From NCBI GenBank assembly GCA_021808485.1, contig JAKBBN010000014.1:1-47569 (forward strand): a stretch of DNA of 47,569 nucleotides. The letters are read 5' to 3'. The stretch comes from Planctomycetota bacterium (GTDB lineage: Bacteria; Planctomycetota; Phycisphaerae; WQYP01). Under the pieces are notes generated by a model. That model was not told the origin of the DNA and did no database searches. It worked only from the letters and a program-made list of their open reading frames with translations. Below, in pieces: positions 35,000-44,891 of this stretch. The stretch's first letter is position 1. Each line of letters opens with the position of its first letter. Position numbers and translations under genes: made by a program.

Positions 35000-35926
35000 A
35001 TGCCGGCATACCAATACAAATTTTTCCGACCCGGACAAGCCGCCCAGCTCAGGCGCATGGAATTGACGGTTCGCGGCGTGGTGGAGGGCGTGTATGCAGG
35101 CCTGCACAAGAGCCCGCACAAGGGTTTCAGTATCGAATTTGCCGAGCACCGCGAATATGTCCCGGGCGATGAAATCAAGCACCTTGACTGGACGGTACTG
35201 GCGAAAACGGACCGCTATTATATCAAGCAATATGAGCAGGAAACCAACATGCGGGCCACCATATGCCTTGATGCCTCGGCATCCATGCGATTCGGCACCG
35301 CCTCGCAGGAAGATGCCGCGGTCCGCGCCACACGCCAGGTCAGCAAGTTCGATTATTCAGCGGTGCTGGCGGCATCATTGGCATATATGCTGTCCAATCA
35401 GCAGGACATGGTGGGCCTGGTAGCCTTCGACAATGCCATCCGGCTGGACATCCCCCAAGGTAATGGTCCGCTGCATCTTGATCAGATATTCGTATCATTG
35501 GAAAAGCTTTCACCCGGGAAAACCACGGACCTTGCGGCGACACTGCATCGCGTTGCGGCCAAAATTCCACGCCGCGGACTGGTAATTGTCATCAGCGATC
35601 TGTTCGATGACCCGGAAAGGCTTACAATGTCGCTGCAGCATTTGCGCCACGCGCGGCATCAGCTGGTCATTATCCACGTGCTCGACCGCGGCGAAATGGA
35701 GTTGAATTTCAACCGCCCGATTACCTTTGAAGATATGGAAGACGGCAGCCGGCTGCAGATAGACCCGAAGATCATCCGTGAGGACTACCGCCGCGAGGTA
35801 CAGGCTTATCTGGATATGCTGAAGCTAAAATGCGGTCAATCGCGGATTGACTACATCACCGCGTTTACCGACGTACCATGGGACACGCAGATACGGGAAG
35901 TATTGCGACGCACGGCCCGCCGCTGA
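35000..35926 (+). CDS. DUF58 family protein with vWA-like fold
   Basis: A 308-residue cytoplasmic protein of the DUF58 family, usually coded between a MoxR ATPase and BatA-like vWA membrane proteins. The diagnostic YVPGDEIKHLDWTVLAKT (53-70) is followed by the MIDAS-like LDASASM (Asp91, Ser93, Ser95) and later VIVISDLFDDPE. No membrane helix is visible. MoxR-DUF58-vWA systems are thought to act as chaperones or metal-insertion helpers for envelope or periplasmic complexes. No MoxR gene adjoins it here. It lies 87 bp after rsmD and 71 bp before the BatA-like gene. Confidence 0.88.
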   Translation: MPAYQYKFFRPGQAAQLRRMELTVRGVVEGVYAGLHKSPHKGFSIEFAEHREYVPGDEIKHLDWTVLAKTDRYYIKQYEQETNMRATICLDASASMRFGTASQEDAAVRATRQVSKFDYSAVLAASLAYMLSNQQDMVGLVAFDNAIRLDIPQGNGPLHLDQIFVSLEKLSPGKTTDLAATLHRVAAKIPRRGLVIVISDLFDDPERLTMSLQHLRHARHQLVIIHVLDRGEMELNFNRPITFEDMEDGSRLQIDPKIIREDYRREVQAYLDMLKLKCGQSRIDYITAFTDVPWDTQIREVLRRTARR

Positions 35927-35997
35927 ATATATCCGTCGTCCCTTGCGACGGCGGAGGAATAGGGCCATTTGCCCCGATAAAAGAGGCTGATTGATTG

Positions 35998-38550
35998 ATG
36001 AACGTGCTTTGGCCTACCGCGGCCTTGAGTTTTGCCAGTCCCATCATGCTCGTGGGCCTGCTGGCCGCGGGCATTCCCGTGGTCTTGCATCTGCTCAACC
36101 GGATTCGCTCCCCGATTGTGCAGTTTCCAACTCTCCGTTTCCTGCGAATTACCGTGCAGAAAACCTCGCGGCGGCGGCAGGTTCAGAACTTTCTTCTTCT
36201 GCTGCTGCGGATGGCGGTTTTCGCCATGATCGCCATGGCCGTGGCCGGCCCATTGGTGCACGGCGGCCGCCCAATGCTGGCGTACGGCATGATCGTGCTG
36301 CTTCTGGTCGGACTGGGACTTTTGGCCGTGACCGGGACACTGCTGGGATCCATATTGGAAAGCCGTCCGCGCGAACGGGAAAAAGCCCCGGCCCAACCGA
36401 CAAGCGGCGAACCGGCCGCAGCCATGCCCGGCGGGCGGCGTTCCCCCGCGGGTTCCGGATTTATCCTTCCGGCGATATTGCTTGCCGCCGGCCTGCTGGC
36501 CGCGGGAACAGCTGTGTTCGGACTGGGAACGAACTCATTTTTCCCGGCATCGGCAGCCCGCTTCAGCGGCGGATCAACGGCGTGCGTTATTCTGCTGGAT
36601 AATTCACAATCAATGCTGGCGCGATCCGGACCGCAAACGCGCCTTGCACAGGCGGTGCAACAGGTCCGCACCCTCATTCGATCCGTTATTCGCCCCGCAC
36701 AGGTTGCCGTGGTGTTAACCAATCCGGGTAATCAGCCTGTGAGCGACCATCTTTCAGCCAACCGTGTCGCCGTATTGGGAAGGCTGGACAAAATTACGAG
36801 CACGGGCCGCACCTTGCCCATGCAGTTGCTTATTTCAAGATCCGTGCGAATGCTGCGGAATTCCGGTGAAGCCGGCCGACTGTTGATTATCATTTCGGAT
36901 TTTGCCGGCCCGGCGTCGGCGGATTCCGACATGTTTCAGGCGTTGAAACATTCCGGTGATATCCAGCTTATTTTAATGCCGCAGGCCGCCGGCAGCATTC
37001 CGGATGATGTCGGAATTACCCACCTTGCCATCACGCGCGGGCAACCGGTCATCGGCAGCCGAATGCTGTTCAAGGCGGATGTCATCAACAACGGCCAAAG
37101 CGCCGTGGCGCCCTCATTTAATCTGCTGATGGACGGGCATAAAATTCCCGGCGCCACGGCGCATGTGCAACTCGGCCCGGCCGGTACGGGCACGGCTCGC
37201 GGTTCGGTACGGCTTTCATTTATACTTCCGGCCGCGGGCTATCACCTCTTTACCGTACGGCAGGCCGGCCCCGGTGATGCGTTAAGCTGGGCGGATCAAC
37301 GAAGTCTGGTTCTGCGAATAGCACATAAAATTCGCGTTCTTGTGGTAGGCACGCAGGCGTCCCCCCTGCCGGGAACCACCGGGTTTTATGTGGATGCCGC
37401 CCTGGCGCCATTTTCCGGCATGCAGATGGCCGCCGCGGGCAAACCGCTCTGGAGCATTGAACCGGATTACATATCAGCCGCCGCATTTCCCTCTATCGCG
37501 ATGGACCATTATGCGGCGGTATTTTTATGTGATCTGCCCCAATTGTCCGCGGCCTCGGCGGATAAACTGCAGCGGTTTGTCCGCGATGGCGGACGGATTT
37601 GCTGGATGCTTGGCCCGGCCGTGAATCCCGGAAATTATAATTCCCTGCTGGCGGGTCCGCGTCAACTGCTGCCGGGTACATTGACCGGTCCGGAACAAAA
37701 CACTTCCGGCGACCCGGTGAGCTGGGTGGATATAAGCAGCCATATATTTGCCCATTTATTTCCCAATCAGACGCCGTTCCAGAGGATTGTTGTGGTGGGA
37801 AGATGGGCACTGCCCGCCAATTCACCGGCGATCGGCAAGGTGCTTTCACGTTTGAATGATCAGTCTCTGCTTCTGGTCGAGCATACGCTGGGTCACGGAC
37901 GAATTTACACCTTCCTGACCTCGCCCGGCGGCGGCTGGACCAACCTGGCCACAACGCCGGCGTTTCTGCCAATGATGGTAAGGATAGCGCTGGGCAGCGC
38001 CGGAACTCTCTCCCGGTTGACAAGTTACGAACCCGGACAGCTCGTTTCGATTCCTGTCTCATCCAAGAACACCCATTTAAGCGTTAATGTGAATGTTCCC
38101 GGCTCGAATGTGCCGGTGAACGTACAATCCGCGCCCGGGTCAGACGGCCGGCCACAATGGTTGTTCCGTGACTCCCGCCTCGCCGGATTATACACATGGG
38201 AAAGCTTTGATCGTCAAAAGCACGGAAGCTTTGTGGTAAACAACCCATCGGCAGAAGTGGATTTGCGTGCGGCGCCGGCGAAAGCGCTGGCCGTTGAGGC
38301 AATGGTAAAATTGCCGCCTATCATCGCACCCACTGCCCGGCAGTTGCAAACCCTGCTGGCAAAGAATTCACAGGGCAGTTCACTTATGCCGGGTATTCTG
38401 GCATTGGTGCTGATTCTGGCCGTGATTGAAGCACTGGCATCCAATCGTTATAAGCCGGCCCTGCAGCGGCGCGATGAGCATGGTTTTAATGAGCCCGATG
38501 CAGACCGGCGGGAATCTTTAAAGGCACTGGAATCGCAGGCGATATCATGA
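35998..38550 (+). CDS. BatA-like membrane protein with central vWA domain
   Basis: An 850-residue integral membrane protein. The N-terminus is a BatA domain: FASPIMLVGLLAAGIPVVLH, an RRRQVQNF linker and a second helix to about 85, with further hydrophobic segments at about 93-118 and 154-175. A periplasmic vWA domain follows with intact LLDNSQSM (Asp201, Ser203, Ser205) and IIISDF. The rest (about 340-790) is beta-rich, with a glutamine-amidotransferase-like stretch near AAVFLCDLPQLSAASADKL. A last helix lies near 800-815 (GILALVLILAVIEAL). The ATG at 35998 is favoured over TTG at 35995 and follows AAGAGG. It should work with the DUF58 protein. Its stop overlaps the GH10 start by 4 bp (ATGA). 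Confidence 0.82.
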   Translation: MNVLWPTAALSFASPIMLVGLLAAGIPVVLHLLNRIRSPIVQFPTLRFLRITVQKTSRRRQVQNFLLLLLRMAVFAMIAMAVAGPLVHGGRPMLAYGMIVLLLVGLGLLAVTGTLLGSILESRPREREKAPAQPTSGEPAAAMPGGRRSPAGSGFILPAILLAAGLLAAGTAVFGLGTNSFFPASAARFSGGSTACVILLDNSQSMLARSGPQTRLAQAVQQVRTLIRSVIRPAQVAVVLTNPGNQPVSDHLSANRVAVLGRLDKITSTGRTLPMQLLISRSVRMLRNSGEAGRLLIIISDFAGPASADSDMFQALKHSGDIQLILMPQAAGSIPDDVGITHLAITRGQPVIGSRMLFKADVINNGQSAVAPSFNLLMDGHKIPGATAHVQLGPAGTGTARGSVRLSFILPAAGYHLFTVRQAGPGDALSWADQRSLVLRIAHKIRVLVVGTQASPLPGTTGFYVDAALAPFSGMQMAAAGKPLWSIEPDYISAAAFPSIAMDHYAAVFLCDLPQLSAASADKLQRFVRDGGRICWMLGPAVNPGNYNSLLAGPRQLLPGTLTGPEQNTSGDPVSWVDISSHIFAHLFPNQTPFQRIVVVGRWALPANSPAIGKVLSRLNDQSLLLVEHTLGHGRIYTFLTSPGGGWTNLATTPAFLPMMVRIALGSAGTLSRLTSYEPGQLVSIPVSSKNTHLSVNVNVPGSNVPVNVQSAPGSDGRPQWLFRDSRLAGLYTWESFDRQKHGSFVVNNPSAEVDLRAAPAKALAVEAMVKLPPIIAPTARQLQTLLAKNSQGSSLMPGILALVLILAVIEALASNRYKPALQRRDEHGFNEPDADRRESLKALESQAIS

Positions 38551-39533
38551 ATCCAAGACAAATGGCGGAAAAACGCGTAACTTTATCGGGTCGATTACAC
38601 AAACGATTGCCTGTAACCTTCCTGGCGCCGTTCCTCGCGGCGTTTATGGTCTGGATTTTACCTTTGCAAAGTTACGCGCAGGCCCGGAATATTCCGCGAT
38701 TTGTCGGCACGACATGGAGCGGATTCAATTCCCCCCTGTTTGGCACGCTGTTTACGCAAATCACCCCGGAAAATGCCGGGAAATGGGGGCTCGTTGAACC
38801 GCGCCCCGGCGTATTTCATTGGCAGGCGCTGGACGCCATGTACAAATTGGCGCGGCGGCGGCATCTGATCATCAAACAACACAATATGATTTGGGGTCAG
38901 CAACAGCCCGCATGGGTGAATAACGGCAACGCCCGCAAGGCCGTGATCGCCTGGTTTGCCGCCTTCGCCCGCCGTTACGGATCGCGAACAGCCCTGATGG
39001 ACGTGGTGAATGAACCATTGCAGCATCCACCGGCCTATCGAGCCGGCCTGCCCGGCGGCAGCAGCCGATGGGGATGGGTGGTCTGGACATATCAACTGGC
39101 GCGGAAATATTTTCCACACACAAAACTGCTGATCAATGACTACAACATATTAAATTCGGTGCGCAACACGCAGCGCTATGCCCGGCTTATCCATATATTG
39201 CTTCAAAAGCACCTGATTGACGGCATCGGCTGCCAGGCCCACGGGCTGGAACGCACACCCTCCAGCCTGATCCGGCGAAATTTACGAACGCTGGCGGCAC
39301 TCGACATTCCCATATATATCTCCGAATACGATTTGAACTGGAAAAGCGATGCCTTGCAATTGGCACAAATGAAAAGGCAGTTTCCCATATTCTGGAATGA
39401 TCCGCATGTAGCCGGAATTACTTTCTGGGATTTCAAGCAGGGTCACACCTGGCTGCCTTACACGTATCTGGTTAAACGCAACGGCCGGCCGCGACCGGCG
39501 CTGGCGTGGCTGCGGCATTATCTGCATCAATAA
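38547..39533 (+). CDS. Endo-1,4-beta-xylanase (GH10)
   Basis: Cuts the xylan backbone. The 328 residues form one GH10 barrel behind a signal region (hydrophobic about 22-44, ending QSYAQA). Hallmarks: TPENAGKWGLVEP, the acid/base Glu156 in DVVNEP, the nucleophile Glu260 in ISEYDLNW (usually TELD) and ITFWDFKQGHTW near the end. The domain is on the short side for GH10 but no key residue is missing. The ATG overlaps the BatA-like stop by 4 bp, so it is translationally coupled to an envelope protein, which is odd for a xylanase. GH115 and GH3 genes follow at 77 and 115 bp, giving an enzyme set for glucuronoxylan. Confidence 0.93.
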   Translation: MNPRQMAEKRVTLSGRLHKRLPVTFLAPFLAAFMVWILPLQSYAQARNIPRFVGTTWSGFNSPLFGTLFTQITPENAGKWGLVEPRPGVFHWQALDAMYKLARRRHLIIKQHNMIWGQQQPAWVNNGNARKAVIAWFAAFARRYGSRTALMDVVNEPLQHPPAYRAGLPGGSSRWGWVVWTYQLARKYFPHTKLLINDYNILNSVRNTQRYARLIHILLQKHLIDGIGCQAHGLERTPSSLIRRNLRTLAALDIPIYISEYDLNWKSDALQLAQMKRQFPIFWNDPHVAGITFWDFKQGHTWLPYTYLVKRNGRPRPALAWLRHYLHQ

Positions 39534-39610
39534 GGGAAGGGAGCATCGGATTTTTTTATGGGCTTTGCCCGTCCGCGATGGTGTGCCAATTTTTCAGGGG
39601 TAAATCCATA

Positions 39611-42151
39611 ATGAATAGACGGCATTTTCTGCAGAACACAGGTTTGGCGGCGATGCTGGCGGCCATCGGTATTCGCCGATCCGCGGCGGCCAATGCTCCT
39701 GTCGGCGAATGCCGCGTTATTCACAACTGGAGGCCGGCTTCAGGCGATGTGATGCTGGCATCGGAACATGGAACTGCGGATATTCTGGTGGATCCGGACG
39801 ACTATCCAGTGGTTCATATCGCGGCCAATATGCTCGCCGGCGATCTTTTACGCGTGACGGGCCATAAGCCGGCGGTCACACACATTGCCGGAAAACACAG
39901 GACGGCGATCATCATAGGAACCCTGGGCCATTGCCGCTGGATCGACGCCCTGGCCGGAAACGGAACGCTTCAAACGCATGTCATCCGCGGGAAATGGGAA
40001 TCATTTGTGTGGCAGGTCGTGGAACAACCTGTTTCCGGGATAGACCGGGCGGTTATCATCGCAGGGTCGGACCGCAGAGGTACGGCCTACGGAGTCATGG
40101 AATTAATTGAAGCGGCCGGCGTTTCCCCCTGGCACTGGTGGGCGGATGTTGCGGTGAATACATCCCGCACCGTCGCGCTGAGCCGCGGTGTGCGGATCTC
40201 CGGCGAACCGGGCGTGAAATACCGGGGCATTTTCATAAACGATGAAGACTGGGGATTTGAGCCATGGGCCGCCCATACATTGGATCCGCGGAGAGGAAAC
40301 ATCGGTCCCAAGACGTATCAAAAAGTATTCGACTTGATGCTGCGGCTGAAATTGAACTATCTCTGGCCGGCGATGCATACATGTTCAACCCCGTTCGCCG
40401 CCATTCCGGAGAATGCGGCACTGGCTGATGATTATGCGATTGTCATGGGGGCATCGCACGTGGAACCAATGCTGGCCAATCCCGCAACATTTTTGCAGGG
40501 ACCCGGCCGCGCACGCAACGGACCGTGGAATTTCGTCACCAACAGTGCACGCATATTAAAATTCTGGAAACAATCCGTGATCAGCCGCGGTCGATATGAA
40601 GCCGTCTGGACGATCGGCATGCGCGGCCCATATGACAGCCCCCTGCTGGGCGTGCACACTTTAAAGCAGGAACGAACTCTTGTGGAAAAAATATTCCACA
40701 TACAAGACGAAATGCTCAAGCGCTTTGTCACCCGCCGCTGGGGGCGACCCGCGGAATGTTATGTGCCTTACAAGGAAGCATTGCTGGTATTTAATTCCAG
40801 ATTGCAGGTTCCGCCGGATGCGACGATTGTCTGGCCGGATAATAATTTCGGCTATATCCGGCAGCTTGGTACCGCGGAGCAGCGCCGGCGCCCGGGCGGC
40901 GCGGGCGTGTATTATCATGCGGAATACCTTGGCGTACCCCACTCGTATTGCTGGCTGAACACGACTCCACCGGCATTGATGTGGGAAGAATTGAAAAAAG
41001 CCTGGGATAATCAGGCCCGGACGATCTGGGTAATTAATGTCGGCGGCATAAAACCCCGTGAAATTGCAGTGGATTTCGCCGCACGAATGGCATGGAATCC
41101 GACCGTGCAGGGTCCGGATGCGCAACCGCGGTTTTTGACGTCTTTTGCTGAAAGCACGTGTGGCATTCCGCCGGCCCGGGCGATTGCGGATATGATGCAT
41201 GAGTATTTTCTGTTGGGCCAGATTCGCCGGCCGGAATCAATGAATCGCGGCTGGGCTGCGGAATTGCCTTTACAGCAAGTAACCGATTTGATGGGCCGTT
41301 ATAAAACATTGCTGGCCGCACAACGGCAATTGGGGCGCACCATCCCGGTGGAAAAACGCGCGGCATTTTTCGAGCTGTTTGCGTACAGCGTTCAAATGCT
41401 TTCCGCCACGGGGCTTCTGTTTTTGTATGACCGACAAATCCGTCCGGGCAATGCCGATGCGGCCCGCGCCCAGCGCGAAGTCGCCAAATGGCGTCGTTTT
41501 ATTGAACGGCAGGTAGCCTACTATAACAATCGTCTGTCCGGCGGGAAATGGCGGAATTTCGCAACAATGGGCGGCAGCACGTGGCGAACCAATTGGGCAT
41601 CCACCCAATGGCCATGGGTCGATCACCACGTTGCGCCGCTGCGTCCGGCTCCGGCGCCGCTGGCCTCAATTTCAGCGGACAATTACAGATCAAACCGTTC
41701 CGCCGGCAGAGCGTCCTGGCGGCGCGTGGCCGGACTGGGCCGAAATGGCGGCGCTATGGCATTGTGGCCGGCAGTGCCCGAAAACCATTGGATTCTTCCG
41801 GCGGACGCAGGCAGGGCGCCCTGCCTGGAATATGAGATAACCACCGCATCATCCATAGCGAATGGACTCGTTATACTCCACGTGCTGCCGACCTATGAAT
41901 TGCATCCGGGGATGCAGTTGCGGGTGGCCATGAGTTGGAATCGCGGTCCGGTGCATATTCTGGAGGTACCGTATGCATCAAGCGAAACACGCGTCGCCGG
42001 TAATCGCATACGTTCTTTGGGGGTGCTGAACAATCAACTCCTGCTGCGTCAGGCGGTCGGCGGAATCAGTGCCGGCCGGCAGCACATGGCCATCTACGCG
42101 GTTGACCCCGGGCTGGTGCTGGACGAGATATCGATAAGTGCCGCACTTTAA
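39611..42151 (+). CDS. Xylan alpha-1,2-glucuronidase (GH115)
   Basis: Removes (4-O-methyl)glucuronic acid from xylan or xylo-oligomers. The 846 residues begin with a Tat-like signal (NRRHFLQNTGLAAML). The N-terminal auxiliary domain and GH115 barrel show RRGTAYGVMELIEAAGVSPW followed by HWWADV, then RGIFINDEDWGFEPWAAHT and LKLNYLWPAMH, all characteristic of the family. A C-terminal helical and beta-sandwich part (about 590-846) completes the usual GH115 layout, with a family-typical LDEI near the end. The ATG at 39611 begins directly at the Tat motif; the longer frame from 39506 has no signal. Placed between GH10 and GH3 genes, it would clear side groups that block xylosidases. Confidence 0.92.
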   Translation: MNRRHFLQNTGLAAMLAAIGIRRSAAANAPVGECRVIHNWRPASGDVMLASEHGTADILVDPDDYPVVHIAANMLAGDLLRVTGHKPAVTHIAGKHRTAIIIGTLGHCRWIDALAGNGTLQTHVIRGKWESFVWQVVEQPVSGIDRAVIIAGSDRRGTAYGVMELIEAAGVSPWHWWADVAVNTSRTVALSRGVRISGEPGVKYRGIFINDEDWGFEPWAAHTLDPRRGNIGPKTYQKVFDLMLRLKLNYLWPAMHTCSTPFAAIPENAALADDYAIVMGASHVEPMLANPATFLQGPGRARNGPWNFVTNSARILKFWKQSVISRGRYEAVWTIGMRGPYDSPLLGVHTLKQERTLVEKIFHIQDEMLKRFVTRRWGRPAECYVPYKEALLVFNSRLQVPPDATIVWPDNNFGYIRQLGTAEQRRRPGGAGVYYHAEYLGVPHSYCWLNTTPPALMWEELKKAWDNQARTIWVINVGGIKPREIAVDFAARMAWNPTVQGPDAQPRFLTSFAESTCGIPPARAIADMMHEYFLLGQIRRPESMNRGWAAELPLQQVTDLMGRYKTLLAAQRQLGRTIPVEKRAAFFELFAYSVQMLSATGLLFLYDRQIRPGNADAARAQREVAKWRRFIERQVAYYNNRLSGGKWRNFATMGGSTWRTNWASTQWPWVDHHVAPLRPAPAPLASISADNYRSNRSAGRASWRRVAGLGRNGGAMALWPAVPENHWILPADAGRAPCLEYEITTASSIANGLVILHVLPTYELHPGMQLRVAMSWNRGPVHILEVPYASSETRVAGNRIRSLGVLNNQLLLRQAVGGISAGRQHMAIYAVDPGLVLDEISISAAL

Positions 42152-42266
42152 GAAATGCCAAAACAGGGTATTATTGTTACATAAATTGATCGCTGCAAAA
42201 GCCGGCCAATTTTGCGGGTTCAAGTTTATTTTAGAGTCGGAAGTCACTTTAACTGGAGTTCATTTT

Positions 42267-44891
42267 ATGGCCGATGACGGACAGCGGATATCTCTTAATC
42301 GCCGCAGCTTTATGGCAACTGCGGCGGGAGCGACGGCGGCAGTGAGCCTTCTTGGCCGCGGCGAGAGGTCAAATGCCGCCGGGGGAACGGCCGCCATGCC
42401 CGAAGCGCCGTTGGCCGGCATTACGAGGGAAGCGTTTGCGAAGGCTCGAAGCCGCGCGGCAGCGATGGCGGCCAAGATGACACCGGCGGAGCTTGCCTCC
42501 CAACTTGGTAATACGACAATCGCAATTAAACGGCTGGGATTACCAGCGTATCAATATTGGCACGAAGCGCTGCACGGCCTGCTCCGCGGCGGGCCGGTCA
42601 GCAGTTTTCCGATTCCCCTGGCCATGGCCAACACCTGGGATCCGGAATTGCAGTATCAGGTATACAATGCTGTGTCCGATGAGGCTCGGGCTTATCATAA
42701 TACCCGCGGCACGGCGCTGGCTTTTTACTCCCCGCAGACTCTTAACACAGCCCGCGACCCGCGCTGGGGACGAATTGATGAAACACTCGGCGAAGATCCG
42801 CATCTCATCGGGGAAATGGCGGGCGCGGCAATTCGCGGCATGCAGGGCGGTGACCCGCGCTATCTGAAAACGGTTTGCTGCGCCAAACACTTTATCTGCA
42901 ATGAGACCGACGACGACCGCCATACCGTTTCAGAATCGGTTAATTCCCGCAGTTTCTGGGAATATTTTACACAACCGTTTAAATCAGCGGTCAATGCCGG
43001 AGTCGCCACGGTGATGAGTTCGTACAATTCCATCAACGGTATTCCCTGCACCGGGGACCGCACACTCCTGACGGGCATTCTGCGGCGCCAATGGGGATTC
43101 CGCGGCTACGTGACATCGGATTGCGACGCCGTTGCGGACATCTATCAAACCCATCACTATGTCCCCACCGCAGCACAGGCCGCGGCCATGGGTCTGCGGG
43201 CCGGCTGCGATTTGAATTGCGGCGGCACCTATCAGCATCACGCCGTCCACGCCATGGACCTTGAACTGGTTACCCGCGAACGGGTCGCCGAATCTGTCAC
43301 GCGTCTGCTGACCATCCGCATGCTTCTTGGGGAATTTGATTCCACGGAATCCGTGCCGTTCAGCCGCATTGGATTTAACGTGGTGGATTCCCCAAAGCAC
43401 CGGCAAATCGCGCTGCAGGCGGCGCGCGAATCCATTGTGCTGCTGAAAAATGACAACGCCATGCTTCCGCTGAAGAAAAGTGGAATTAAATCGATTGCGG
43501 TGATCGGCCCGCTGGCGGCGCGGTGTCCGCTGGGCGGGTATGCCGGCGGCCCGCTGCTGCACATTTCACCGCTTCAGGGAATCGCCGCACAGATGGGCGT
43601 TGATATCCAGCAGAATCGCATTCCCGCGGTAAATTTTACATCCATTGACTGGCGGTTTAAATTTACCCGCTGCACCCTTCCGGACTCCACACTCGGCCTG
43701 ATTCGCAACACGAACTGGGTGGAGTTGCCGGCCGCCGATTTTTCCAAAGTTACATCCATTAATGCCCGTGTGGCTGCAATGCAGGACGGAAGCTTTATCG
43801 ACATCCGCCTGGACAGTCCCGGCGGCCCCGTGGCCTGCAGTATTCCCGTGCCGGCGACCGGCGGATGGCATCATTGGAAGGAAGTGTCCGCTCCGGCACA
43901 TGCCGTCGGCGGATTGCATGCGATCTTTCTGGTGGCACGCGGTCCTGACAATTCACCGGACCTTTTTCATACAGATTGGATAGAATTGGAGCCGGCGCCC
44001 CATATCTCGCCCGGCCGGACCAAAATTACGTCCGTGCTTGGCGCCACGGTTTCCGGTCCGCGAAATCAGGCCTGGCTGGATGAAGCGGCCAACGCCGCCA
44101 AATCAGCCGATATCGCGGTGGTAGTGGTGGGCGACGATCAAACAGTGGACCATGAGCAACTTGACCGTGCCGATATCCGTCTTCCCGGCGCACAGCATGA
44201 GTTGATTCAGGTTGTGAGCCGTGCCAATCCCAAAACCATTGTTATCGTGACAAGCAACTGCCCCGTGGCGATACCCGCCGAACAGCGCAGCCGTCGCGTC
44301 CCGGCTATTTTATGCGCGCTGGCGGCCGGACAGGCCGGCGGGGAAGCCATCGCCGACATTCTTTTCGGCCGGTATAACCCCGGCGGCAAACTGGCGGAAA
44401 CGTGGTATACCGGAATCAAGCAGCTCCCGGGCTTCCATGATTTTAACATCATGAATAATCGCACCTACATGTATTTCACCGGCAGACCGCTGTATCCGTT
44501 CGGCCACGGATTGAGTTACACATCCTTCAGTCTTCCGACGACCGACGTCTCCGCGGGAAGTTTGATTCCCGGCGGAGAAATAACCGTCACGGTCACGGTG
44601 AAAAATACCGGTAAAACCGCGGGCGATGAGGTTGTGCAATTGTATGTTCGCAGCCCAAAAAGTCCGGTTAAACGGCCGCAAAAGCAACTTGCCGCTTTTG
44701 CCCGCGTAAAACAGGTTCCGGCCGGGGCGTCACGCCGAGTCACGCTGCAGCTGCGGCACGACCATCCGGCATTGCGTTTTTGGGATGAGGCGAATCAGCG
44801 ATTTGTAATTCAGCCCGGACGGCTTACCCTGATGGTGGGAACTTCCAGCGACCGAATTATTCATCGCCGCACGGTTAACTTGACCGCCTGA
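42267..44891 (+). CDS. GH3 beta-xylosidase-like enzyme with internal CBM6-like domain
   Basis: An 874-residue exported enzyme. A Tat-like signal (LNRRSFMATAAGATAA) is followed by the GH3 N-domain with the nucleophile Asp285 in YVTSDCDAVAD; the SDC variant is typical of xylosidase/arabinosidase members. The GH3 C-domain starts near IAVIGPLAARCPLGGYAGG, is interrupted at about 455-576 by a CBM6-like beta-sandwich (IDIRLDSPGGPV, TGGWHHWKEVSAP, TDWIELEP), and resumes with VVVVGDDQTVDHEQLDR. A fibronectin-III-like domain closes the protein (TVTVKNTGKTAGDEVVQLYV). The ATG at 42267 has GGAG 8 nt upstream. Following GH10 and GH115, it should release xylose from trimmed xylo-oligomers. Confidence 0.92.
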   Translation: MADDGQRISLNRRSFMATAAGATAAVSLLGRGERSNAAGGTAAMPEAPLAGITREAFAKARSRAAAMAAKMTPAELASQLGNTTIAIKRLGLPAYQYWHEALHGLLRGGPVSSFPIPLAMANTWDPELQYQVYNAVSDEARAYHNTRGTALAFYSPQTLNTARDPRWGRIDETLGEDPHLIGEMAGAAIRGMQGGDPRYLKTVCCAKHFICNETDDDRHTVSESVNSRSFWEYFTQPFKSAVNAGVATVMSSYNSINGIPCTGDRTLLTGILRRQWGFRGYVTSDCDAVADIYQTHHYVPTAAQAAAMGLRAGCDLNCGGTYQHHAVHAMDLELVTRERVAESVTRLLTIRMLLGEFDSTESVPFSRIGFNVVDSPKHRQIALQAARESIVLLKNDNAMLPLKKSGIKSIAVIGPLAARCPLGGYAGGPLLHISPLQGIAAQMGVDIQQNRIPAVNFTSIDWRFKFTRCTLPDSTLGLIRNTNWVELPAADFSKVTSINARVAAMQDGSFIDIRLDSPGGPVACSIPVPATGGWHHWKEVSAPAHAVGGLHAIFLVARGPDNSPDLFHTDWIELEPAPHISPGRTKITSVLGATVSGPRNQAWLDEAANAAKSADIAVVVVGDDQTVDHEQLDRADIRLPGAQHELIQVVSRANPKTIVIVTSNCPVAIPAEQRSRRVPAILCALAAGQAGGEAIADILFGRYNPGGKLAETWYTGIKQLPGFHDFNIMNNRTYMYFTGRPLYPFGHGLSYTSFSLPTTDVSAGSLIPGGEITVTVTVKNTGKTAGDEVVQLYVRSPKSPVKRPQKQLAAFARVKQVPAGASRRVTLQLRHDHPALRFWDEANQRFVIQPGRLTLMVGTSSDRIIHRRTVNLTA

